Positions 1 through 5,378 of a DNA stretch of 5,380 bases are shown here, piece after piece. Numbering within the stretch: the first letter of the stretch is position 1; each line of letters opens with the position of its first letter. The DNA is taken from assembly GCA_027295245.1 (NCBI GenBank), contig JAPULF010000491.1:1-5380 (forward strand). The letters are read 5' to 3'. Source of the stretch: Planctomycetota bacterium (GTDB lineage Bacteria > Planctomycetota > Phycisphaerae > UBA1845 > UTPLA1). The notes under the pieces were generated by a model that saw only the letters and a program-made list of their open reading frames with translations, made no database searches and was not told the DNA's origin. A program made the position numbers and the translations under genes.

Positions 1-2
1 AC

Positions 3-50
3 CGCCTGCGGTTCCAGTTGCGTCAGCGCGACCGCGAATTCAGGGTGTGA
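3..50 (+). CDS. possible 3' end of an upstream gene (partial)
   Basis: The frame beginning at position 3 is open from the window edge and reads RLRFQLRQRDREFRV before a TGA at 48-50. It ends two bases before the ATG at 53, spacing typical of genes in one operon. With only 15 basic, arginine-rich codons visible, no family can be named. The other forward frames are also open over this short stretch, so the call depends mainly on the close stop-to-start spacing and could be chance. Confidence 0.35.
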   Translation, partial: RLRFQLRQRDREFRV

Positions 51-52
51 CC

Positions 53-373
53 ATGTCGGCCATTCCGCCGAACAGCATCGCCTCGGTCCTGCAATCGGGT
101 GCCACGCAGCGCGTGCAGTCCAAGGCGGACGACGCCGAGCGAAACGAGCGGGCCCGCGTATCGAGTGCCGCGGCGGGCCGGGCCGACGCCGTCCTGGAAG
201 TCGAAGCCACCGACGACGACACGCAGGTCCATTCCGATTCCGAGGGCACCGGCGGTTCCGGCCGCGAAACCCGCGAGCAGCCGTCGGACGAAGTCGAAAC
301 CGCCATCGAGCAAGACTCAGACGCCGTCACGATCGATAAAGACGGAACGCCGCATGTGGACTTAACGGCCTGA
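53..373 (+). CDS. small acidic hydrophilic protein of unknown function
   Basis: This encodes 106 residues from the ATG at 53, preceded by a weak AGGG (42-45) seven bases upstream. A GTG at 47 would add two residues but has poorer spacing. The N-terminus (MSAIPPNSIASVLQSG) is mildly hydrophobic and could be a short helix. The rest is charged and of low complexity, with an Arg/Lys-rich stretch at about residues 20-43, then an Asp/Glu-rich stretch to about residue 95, ending in HVDLTA. There is no signal peptide, membrane segment or cysteine. It looks largely disordered and cytoplasmic. I do not recognise a named family and assign no function. The distinct ends joined by a variable polar middle suggest a small conserved lineage-specific protein. 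It is separated by 285 bp and a dyad element from the downstream operon, so a shared function is not implied. Confidence 0.6.
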   Translation: MSAIPPNSIASVLQSGATQRVQSKADDAERNERARVSSAAAGRADAVLEVEATDDDTQVHSDSEGTGGSGRETREQPSDEVETAIEQDSDAVTIDKDGTPHVDLTA

Positions 374-387
374 CGAGACGTTCGAAC

Positions 388-440
388 CGCGGAATCAGTG
401 GATCGGTTGTACCGCGTTTAGAGGACGCGGCGATTCCGCG
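388..440. other. nested inverted repeat downstream of the small gene; possible terminator or structured RNA
   Basis: A perfect 9-bp inverted repeat, CGCGGAATC (388-396) and GATTCCGCG (432-440), encloses a second perfect hairpin, CCGCGT (412-417) and ACGCGG (425-430), with a 7-base loop. An alternative pairing also exists: AACCG (385-389) with CGGTT (404-408), which would compete with the outer stem. It begins 15 bp after the stop at 373. It may end transcription of the upstream gene, but no T-run follows, so it is not a classic intrinsic terminator. An attenuator-like or protein-binding dyad is equally possible. Confidence 0.4.
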
Positions 441-546
441 TTGGTTGAGTGACGTCCGTCTTCCGGATTTGGCCGTCTTGGATATCATTCAGCCGTCGAT
501 ACTCCTCGTTCGCTTGAAGCGGCAAGCCGAAGGGCTATTTGAGGAC

Positions 547-576
547 CTTTCAGGGGAAGATCGAAGCCCGTATAAT
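547..576 (+). promoter_or_regulatory. candidate sigma-70-type promoter for the sulfatase-fold/exosortase-like operon
   Basis: A perfect TATAAT lies at 571-576, 82 bp before the ATG at 659 and in the longest non-coding stretch ahead of the operon. The -35 side is weak: CTTTCA (547-552, 18-bp spacer) matches TTGACA at three positions, and TTCAGG at 549-554 (16-bp spacer) also at three. Transcription would start near 583 and give a leader of about 75 bases. The call rests on the -10 hexamer and its position. Confidence 0.4.
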
Positions 577-590
577 TGAGCCGTCGTTAG

Positions 591-635
591 CTCCCGAAAC
601 GGGTCAAGCAATTCACTCCCGAATGCGGTTCCAAG
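591..635 (+). repeat. imperfect direct repeat in the operon leader
   Basis: CTCCCGAA occurs at 591-598 and again at 616-623, exactly 25 bases apart. Both copies continue with a similar GGT...CAAG stretch, to about 608 and 635. The first copy also contains a small hairpin, CCCG-AAA-CGGG (593-603). The pair lies between the candidate promoter and the ribosome binding site. It could be a leader element or a small local duplication; nothing shows function. Confidence 0.3.
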
Positions 636-644
636 ATTGATGAT

Positions 645-649
645 GAAGG
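645..649 (+). promoter_or_regulatory. ribosome binding site for the sulfatase-fold gene
   Basis: GAAGG lies nine bases before the ATG at 659 and decides this start. An earlier ATG pair at 640-645 opens only a 10-codon frame, ending at a TGA that falls inside the coding region. Confidence 0.5.
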
Positions 650-658
650 TCGATCCTG

Positions 659-2665
659 ATGGGTGTTGCTGAGGGCAAGAAACTCGAGGCTGTCGCCGGG
701 CGTGACCGTGTAGACGACCGGCATCCCGCTCGAATTCGCCGATTCTGGGCCGCCTTGCCGCGCGTTGAAGTCGGCCTGCTTCTAATTGCCCTGGCATGTA
801 CTCTGTACGGCAAGTTGCACGTGCTGCGTGGCGGCCCCTCAACCGGCCTGTTCATATCACGTGTATGGCTGAGTGATATCGCCTTTTTTTCCGTCGTTTC
901 GTTCTTGATTGCGCTGTCGTACAAAATATTTTCGTGGAGAATTGTCTCGCGTTTGGCCGTAGTCGTTTCCGTCCTGATCGTTGTATGGTCGGCCGGCAAC
1001 ATGGCGTGGCTTGTGGCGACCGGTGTGCAGATTCACGTCGACGTGTTCGCAAGTCTGTTGCGCGATCCGGCCGAATTCGGTCCGATCGTGACCAATCGTT
1101 TGGTTCATTCACCCAGGTTTTCGATCCCGCTTCTTTTGGTGGCCGTTGTTCTGACTGCGATTGTGGCGATTCGACTCGTGCGGCCCGAGCGCGCTGCTCG
1201 CCATTCGGTACGGGCCTTGCTGCCCAGCGCGATTGTCGCCGGGCTGTCGTGCGCAGCGGCCTGGAGCGTCTCGGCCCTTTCGACCAGTCCGCGCCTGGCG
1301 GCCCTATCGTACAGCAGCCATTGGTTCGGATTGACGTCGGTGTTCGGAATCCGGAGTGCTTCCCTCGGGGACGAAGAGATCGGGTCTCGGCGCGTTCCGC
1401 GCCTGGGCGAACGCCGAATCAACGCACCGAGTCGAAACCGCCCCCGCCCTCACGTGGTGATGGTGGTTATGGAGAGCGTGGCCCATTGGTCCACGTCGCT
1501 CGGCGGCCAGCCGCCGAACCAAACTCCCGCGCTCGTCGAAATTGCGCAACAGGGTGTTCTGTTTGAAACCACCCGAGCCCTCGTTACACACACGACCCAA
1601 AGTCAGTTCAGCATGTTGACCGGCGTTTCCCCGGTGCTTGACGGCGGGTTTGTCGAGGCGGTGCTGGTGGATTCGCCTTACGAGTCTTTTGCGACCATCT
1701 TGGAGTCCACCGGTTACAAGACCCGCTTTTCACAAATGGTCAGGGCGACATTCGAGTGTAATCCGGGCCTGGTCGCGAATCTGGGGTTCGACTCCTTCTG
1801 GACTCGCGAGGACTTGCAGGACCCCAGCACCCATCTTGGATATTTTGCAGGAGATGATTGCAAGATGATCGAGCCGGCCTTCGACTGGTTCGATCAACAA
1901 GACGAACCATGCTTCATGTTGTTCATGTCGTCCGTCGCCCATCATCCGTACGAAGTCCCGGCCTGGTACGGGCCGGCGATGGACGATCCCAAGGAGGCTT
2001 TTCTGCAAACCGTCCGTTACACCGACGCGTTCCTGAAGGCGATCGTGGACCAATTGAAGAAACGCGAAATCTACGACGACACGCTGTTATGTGTCTTGTC
2101 CGATCATGGTGAGGGGTTCGGCGAACATGACGTGATGCAGCACGGCGCGAATCCGTACGAGGAGGCCCTGCGAATACCCTGGGTTATCAGGTATCCGAAA
2201 TCACTGCAAGAAGGGAGGATCGTCGGGGCGCCCTGTTCGTTGTTGGACGTCACGCCGACAATTCTGAGCATCCTGGGTTTCGATATTTCAAATGCCGGCT
2301 TTGAAGGCCGTGATGCGCTCTCGCGGACTGCCGCCGATCGAAAGATGCGTTTCTCGGGTTGGACCCCGCGTGATCCGTCCGGGATTGTTCAGGGAAATCA
2401 GAAAACCGTCTATTGGCCGAGCCTCAACAGGGCCTACCGATACAATCTCGTGGGAGACCCCGGCGAATCCAATCCCGTCCTTGTTGACGAAACGCAAACC
2501 GAGCGCGTACGCGAGGAATTGACCGACTGGCGGACCAGAAGCCGCATCACGTTCGGGGCTAAGCGATACCGTAAACGATTCCTGTTCGGCCGCTGGCAGG
2601 TCTTTTCGCTCGGCAACACCGCTTGGTGTTATCATGTGCCGCAACGAATGAGAGACCCGAGATGA
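659..2665 (+). CDS. membrane-anchored sulfatase-fold transferase (LtaS/EptA/YejM-type architecture)
   Basis: This 668-residue protein has a charged cytoplasmic N-terminus, then about five membrane segments (roughly 36-54, 65-92, 95-121, 154-173, 184-206). A long extracytoplasmic alkaline-phosphatase/sulfatase-fold domain starts near residue 264. Seen motifs are HVVMVVMES with Glu272 as metal ligand; a nucleophile region at 311-322 ending FSMLTG; an HHPY motif at 428-431; SDHGEGFGEH at 481-490 with Asp482 and His483; His495; and a domain-closing LLDVTPTILSILG. Thr312 occupies the position of the catalytic Cys/Ser of true sulfatases. This points to a phosphotransferase such as lipoteichoic acid synthase or phosphoethanolamine transferase, not a formylglycine sulfatase. 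The substrate is unknown: residues aligning with the LtaS glycerol-phosphate pocket (Trp354, Arg356) appear to be Glu366 and Asn368. It is first in the operon, and its TGA overlaps the next start as ATGA. The five-TM layout also fits the non-enzymatic YejM/PbgA group, but the Thr is kept. Confidence 0.85.
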   Translation: MGVAEGKKLEAVAGRDRVDDRHPARIRRFWAALPRVEVGLLLIALACTLYGKLHVLRGGPSTGLFISRVWLSDIAFFSVVSFLIALSYKIFSWRIVSRLAVVVSVLIVVWSAGNMAWLVATGVQIHVDVFASLLRDPAEFGPIVTNRLVHSPRFSIPLLLVAVVLTAIVAIRLVRPERAARHSVRALLPSAIVAGLSCAAAWSVSALSTSPRLAALSYSSHWFGLTSVFGIRSASLGDEEIGSRRVPRLGERRINAPSRNRPRPHVVMVVMESVAHWSTSLGGQPPNQTPALVEIAQQGVLFETTRALVTHTTQSQFSMLTGVSPVLDGGFVEAVLVDSPYESFATILESTGYKTRFSQMVRATFECNPGLVANLGFDSFWTREDLQDPSTHLGYFAGDDCKMIEPAFDWFDQQDEPCFMLFMSSVAHHPYEVPAWYGPAMDDPKEAFLQTVRYTDAFLKAIVDQLKKREIYDDTLLCVLSDHGEGFGEHDVMQHGANPYEEALRIPWVIRYPKSLQEGRIVGAPCSLLDVTPTILSILGFDISNAGFEGRDALSRTAADRKMRFSGWTPRDPSGIVQGNQKTVYWPSLNRAYRYNLVGDPGESNPVLVDETQTERVREELTDWRTRSRITFGAKRYRKRFLFGRWQVFSLGNTAWCYHVPQRMRDPR

Positions 2666-3600
2666 ACACGCCTTCCGAGCCCCATCACACATCGGCGCGG
2701 ACAGCGGCCCACCTGACGATCCTGATCAGATTCGGCATTCTCTTGATTCTGATGTCATTTGCATTTCGAAAGGAACTGTACAGCATCGTGGCCCTGGCCG
2801 CGGGGTTCTCCGAATGGAGCCACGTCTTCGCTATGCCCGTTGTCGCGATGTTGTTCGTCCTTTGCCGCATGGACGACATCCGCATCGGCCTGAGGAAAGG
2901 CTCGATTTGGGGGGCCGTCCTTGTCCTTTTGGGATTCTCCATTTGGATGATGTCGACCAGTCTCCGGTTCATCGGCTACGCTACTCTGGTCGCGATGCTC
3001 GTTTGTTTCGTCGGACTCATTCTCGCCGTCGCGGGTTGGCGGGTGCTTCGAATCTGTCTTCCGCTTGTCTTGATGCTGGGCCTTTGTCTGCCGTTGGGTG
3101 AGCGCACCATGGAACGGTTTTCCATCGATATTCAGCGCGAGTCCCTTCGGGCCGCGCTCATTCCGTTGAAGCTGCTGCCGGGCGTCAAGACGCGCACGGC
3201 CGGCATGACCATCGCCTATTCCTACGATGGAAAGGAAGAACATCTCGGCCTTGCCGAGCAGCGCTTTGGAGCCCGATTGTGGCCCGCTTGCTTGGTGGTC
3301 GGACTGTTTACTGTGTTCTCCCGCCGTCGTCCGAGATGGCAAGTCGTCTTTCTGATCTTGGCGAGTATTCCAATCGTCGCGTTCTGCAACCTCATGCGCA
3401 TCTTCGCTTGGGCCGTGCTGGCCGTGTATGGCGGCTTTGGACCTGTCAGTTCGGCCCCGCGCAATGCCTCGCTCGGGATCAGCCTTATCGTCGCCTACGG
3501 CAGCTTCGCGTTCGGTTGCTGGCTATTGCCGAAACTCGGGTCCCGGATCCAGAGACCATTCTGGATCGAGGATGATGTCGCGGCGGACGACGGCGCTTGA
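2662..3600 (+). CDS. exosortase/archaeosortase-family integral membrane protein lacking the catalytic Cys and His
   Basis: This 312-residue protein has about eight membrane segments (near 18-35, 49-70, 81-101, 104-126, 128-146, 206-221, 226-258, 271-289), as in the EpsH/exosortase family. Family marks include EWSHVF (51-56) in place of the usual YSHG, an amphipathic stretch after TM5 (155-172), and IPIVAFCNLMR (236-246). The family's A-E-A-C-S-G-L-R aligns without gaps with A-E-Q-R-F-G-A-R (198-205): distances to the following Gly, Trp, Asn243 and Arg246 match exactly. The nucleophile Cys is thus Arg201 (CGC, 3262-3264). The H-x-x-x-G of the last segment reads N-A-S-L-G, so His is Asn268 (AAT, 3463-3465). 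Arg246 is kept. Exosortases cleave and transfer proteins with C-terminal sorting signals; this one should not do so by the known mechanism. The ATG at 2662 overlaps the upstream TGA and suits translational coupling; a TTG at 2623 is in frame but unlikely. Confidence 0.82.
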   Translation: MNTPSEPHHTSARTAAHLTILIRFGILLILMSFAFRKELYSIVALAAGFSEWSHVFAMPVVAMLFVLCRMDDIRIGLRKGSIWGAVLVLLGFSIWMMSTSLRFIGYATLVAMLVCFVGLILAVAGWRVLRICLPLVLMLGLCLPLGERTMERFSIDIQRESLRAALIPLKLLPGVKTRTAGMTIAYSYDGKEEHLGLAEQRFGARLWPACLVVGLFTVFSRRRPRWQVVFLILASIPIVAFCNLMRIFAWAVLAVYGGFGPVSSAPRNASLGISLIVAYGSFAFGCWLLPKLGSRIQRPFWIEDDVAADDGA

Positions 3601-3631
3601 AATCGATTCCGCCTCTTGCAGAGATGCAAAC

Positions 3632-4381
3632 ATGAAGACGAGTATTCTTGCGACAGCCGTCATGGAATATCGGTTTGCAATGTGTGCCGTCATACTTGTC
3701 TTGATGGCCGTTGGAATGAGACCGGCGGCCGAGGCAGCCGAAGGGTGGCTGGAGAAGCGCCCCGTCCCGATTCGGCGACCGTTACGCGCGTTTGATCGGC
3801 GGAAAATAGCCGGCTTCCGTTTTGTCGAAGATATCGGCGACGGCAGCGCTGACGATGTAGCGACGGAAGAGTATTTAGAGTGGCGTCTCGTCCCGACGGG
3901 CAGCGCGTTTCTCGACACCGAGGTGGCGTATCTCTCCGTTTACTACTACACCAAGACCGGGGACGAATCGACTTTGCTGATTCCGCATACCCCCGAAATC
4001 TGCTACCGCCAGTTGGGCAATCAGGTTACCGAGCTTGGAAGCATGCGCGTTCCAATGCCGGGCGGGGATACAATCAAGGCGAAGTATGTTCGAATGTCGC
4101 ATCCGACGGATGCCGCGAATAAGGACATTTGTGTTGCCTACGTGTTCTGTGTGAACGGGCGCTTCCACGACGACCGAGAGAAAGCCCGCGCCCATCTGGC
4201 GCTGCCGTGGATCCGTGCGGTCTATTTTTCAAAGATCGAGTGCGTGACGCGCGTTCCCGAACCCCACCGCCTCAACGAGGCGCTCGAGGCCTGCAAGCAG
4301 ATCCTGGCCGCCGCAGTCCCGGAGTTGCTGCAGACTCACTTTCCCACCCGGTCGGACATCGACCGTGCCCGTCTCCGCTAG
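3632..4381 (+). CDS. exosortase-associated EpsI-like exported protein
   Basis: This encodes 249 residues from the ATG at 3632, with a modest AGAG at 3620-3623. A hydrophobic stretch at 16-29 followed by MRPAAEAAEG looks like a signal peptide cut near residue 35 or 36. The ATG at 3662 (MEYRFAMC) would give a tidier signal peptide but has no ribosome binding site. The mature part carries the EpsI pattern: a Leu/Thr-rich strand (EVAYLSVYYYTKTG, 97-110), then IPHTPEICYRQLGN (117-130) with the H-x-P-x-x-C core at His119, Pro121 and Cys124. Next come a mobility-signal-like MSHPTD and a VAYVFCVNGRF strand (168-178). A C-terminal amphipathic helix follows (215-233). EpsI proteins accompany exosortases and EPS loci and act outside the membrane; their exact reaction is not established. 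It lies 31 bp after the exosortase-like gene, which supports the family call. Its stop overlaps that of the opposing gene. Confidence 0.75.
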   Translation: MKTSILATAVMEYRFAMCAVILVLMAVGMRPAAEAAEGWLEKRPVPIRRPLRAFDRRKIAGFRFVEDIGDGSADDVATEEYLEWRLVPTGSAFLDTEVAYLSVYYYTKTGDESTLLIPHTPEICYRQLGNQVTELGSMRVPMPGGDTIKAKYVRMSHPTDAANKDICVAYVFCVNGRFHDDREKARAHLALPWIRAVYFSKIECVTRVPEPHRLNEALEACKQILAAAVPELLQTHFPTRSDIDRARLR

Positions 4382-4902
4382 CTTCGGGCCGACGAAGGCT
4401 TGGTCGCTCTTTCTTGTCGTCTGACAGACAGAAACTGAATTAAGATCAGACCGATGATAACCAAGGGCGGTATTAGAATGGTGGACTTGTGTTCCTTCCC
4501 CGGTGCCCAAACCCCATCGATTGCCAGGGTGTCTCCTCCCTGAAAGCCGACATGGCCCGATGTGGCGGACAATACCGCGCTGGATGATGTGGCCCGAGCG
4601 GAAAACTCTCTGTACTGGCCCTTGTGGATCGCGTATGCCCGTGACGTGACGCTCGCGGCGAATCTGTTCTTGTCCGCCCGATCAACAGTCCATCCCTCCG
4701 GTACTTGCTCGTGGTAGACTGAAAAGACGGGAATACTCAGATTCGTGATTGGCGGTGCCGCGACGTTGGTGATGCGCCATCGAAACTCCCGTCCGTTAAT
4801 GCTCGATTCGACCTTTACGCTATCCCTGGCCACGCCGGCCGGGAGCGATGTTGGGTGGAATAGCACCCCCGTCGCGATCAATGTCTTGAGCCCTGCACGC
4901 AT
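4378..4902 (-). CDS. exported protein of unknown function with C-terminal membrane anchor
   Basis: This encodes 174 residues on the reverse strand. The N-terminus MRAGLKTLIATGVLF followed by HPTSLPAGVARDS looks like a signal peptide cut near residue 25. The body (about 26-135) is beta-rich, with patterns such as INGREFRWRITN and APPITNLSIPVF, then VPEGWTV, suggesting an immunoglobulin-like or similar sandwich; I cannot name a family. One hydrophobic segment (about 141-159) is followed by RRQER and a 10-residue tail, so the protein should be a type I membrane protein with the body outside. An in-frame TAA just upstream of the ATG fixes the start within this frame; no good Shine-Dalgarno is seen. 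It faces the exosortase-like operon, and the two stops overlap in CTAG (4378-4381). The C-terminal layout resembles a sorting signal (hydrophobic span plus basic cluster), but there is no PEP motif and the tail is long for one. Confidence 0.6.
   Translation of the reverse strand: MRAGLKTLIATGVLFHPTSLPAGVARDSVKVESSINGREFRWRITNVAAPPITNLSIPVFSVYHEQVPEGWTVDRADKNRFAASVTSRAYAIHKGQYREFSARATSSSAVLSATSGHVGFQGGDTLAIDGVWAPGKEHKSTILIPPLVIIGLILIQFLSVRRQERATKPSSARS
4410..4434. terminator. weak bidirectional hairpin at the convergent gene junction
   Basis: TTTCT (4410-4414) pairs with AGAAA (4430-4434) around an inner GTCTG-A-CAGAC dyad (4419-4429), leaving a small bulge. It begins 28 bp past the EpsI-like stop, where a terminator for the forward operon would be expected, but inside the codons for the basic tail of the reverse gene. 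No T-run follows on either strand, so termination is only suggested. Confidence 0.28.
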
Positions 4903-5064
4903 CGTTCGTTACCACGAGCGTCTTCACTGCAGATTCAGCCGATCGATCCACTCGGTTCCCCTGCCAACCGGGGACGCCTCGGCCACCGTTCCGGTCTCGT
5001 ATCGTAATCGATCCCGACGACGGCGTACACGGCGAACAAACTGAACTACACGGAAGTCACCCCG

Positions 5065-5129
5065 CCGGGCGCCCCGTGCCCGGAGTGCATGTTGTTTGTC
5101 TACGAGTCGCAGCGCAGCCCGTTCGGGCT
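5065..5129. other. two GC-rich hairpins between the reverse-strand genes
   Basis: CCGGGC (5065-5070) and GCCCGG (5078-5083) form a perfect 6-bp stem with a 7-base loop. AGCCCGTTCGGGCT (5116-5129) is a near-palindromic hairpin, extended by AGTCGC and GTGACT outside it with one wobble pair. Both lie just downstream of the reverse-strand stop at 5163-5165, where transcription of that gene would end. Neither has a T-run. The rest of the 260-bp gap (4903-5162) shows no convincing gene, and I see no clear promoter for the reverse gene starting at 4902. Confidence 0.3.
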
Positions 5130-5162
5130 CGTGACTTGGCTGTGGCGTTCAAACGGTTCACT

Positions 5163-5378
5163 TTACGGGAGCAGTGTGGCCACGAAATCGGTGGTGTCCT
5201 GATGCACATCGCCGTTGCCGAAGTCTGCACATGCCGGTTCCTCGCCCGGCAACGATGCGTTCATTTTGGCACGCACGTAACCCCCGATATCCGAGCCATT
5301 GACGACACCGTCCAGATTAACGTCACCGGGCAGTTCGCAGGTGGGCGCGAGTGTCGTAATGCTCGCTTCAGGACCAAA
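5163..5378 (-). CDS. C-terminal end of a secreted dockerin-type repeat protein (5' end outside window)
   Basis: The reverse strand is open from the window edge for 71 codons to a TAA at 5163-5165; no start lies in the window. Fragment residues 19-30 (DVNLDGVVNGSD) match the dockerin/EF-hand calcium loop D-x-N-x-D-G-x-V-x-x-x-D in full, followed by the helix IGGYVRAKM. A second copy around 53-64 is degenerate: Asn, Asp and the final Asp are kept, but the first ligand is Phe. It is followed by FVATLLP and the stop. Single cysteines precede the first copy (residue 14) and the second (residue 50). Such paired repeats close many large secreted planctomycete proteins. They resemble cellulosomal dockerins, but no cohesin system should be assumed. 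The main domain and function lie outside the window. Confidence 0.8.
   Translation of the reverse strand, partial: FGPEASITTLAPTCELPGDVNLDGVVNGSDIGGYVRAKMNASLPGEEPACADFGNGDVHQDTTDFVATLLP

Noticed and set aside
1580..1625. A formylglycine-dependent sulfatase
   Set aside because: The position of the modified Cys or Ser is Thr312, and the C/S-x-P-x-R signature is absent.
2623..2661. Longer exosortase-like protein starting at TTG 2623
   Set aside because: The extra 13 residues lie wholly inside the upstream gene; the ATG at 2662 with the ATGA overlap is the usual coupled start.
3250..3300. A frameshift hiding the exosortase catalytic Cys
   Set aside because: The other two forward frames give no A-C-S-G-type motif, and residues on both sides of Arg201 align in the same frame, so the loss is a substitution and not an indel.
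2755..3342. Reverse 195-codon frame inside the exosortase-like gene
   Set aside because: Highly polar, Asp/Gln/His-rich composition typical of the antisense of a membrane-protein gene.
3428..3631. Longer EpsI-like protein starting at GTG 3428 or ATG 3572
   Set aside because: These starts lie inside the exosortase-like gene and would put a charged stretch ahead of the signal peptide; the ATG at 3632 fits better.
4924..5004. Reverse-strand peptide resembling a protein end (ETGTVAEASPVGRGTEW, then IDRLNLQ and stop)
   Set aside because: It reads like a real C-terminus, but the frame has no ATG, GTG or TTG start downstream of its last stop and the part upstream is arginine-rich and unconvincing. 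A decayed gene fragment is possible but not supported.
4745..5044. Forward 99-codon frame opposite the reverse gene
   Set aside because: Arginine-rich shadow of the 4378-4902 gene and its upstream region; no motif or signal peptide and poor composition.
5088..5202. Forward reading frame of 38 codons from ATG 5088
   Set aside because: It runs antisense across the stop of the dockerin-type gene, has no ribosome binding site and shows no family features.
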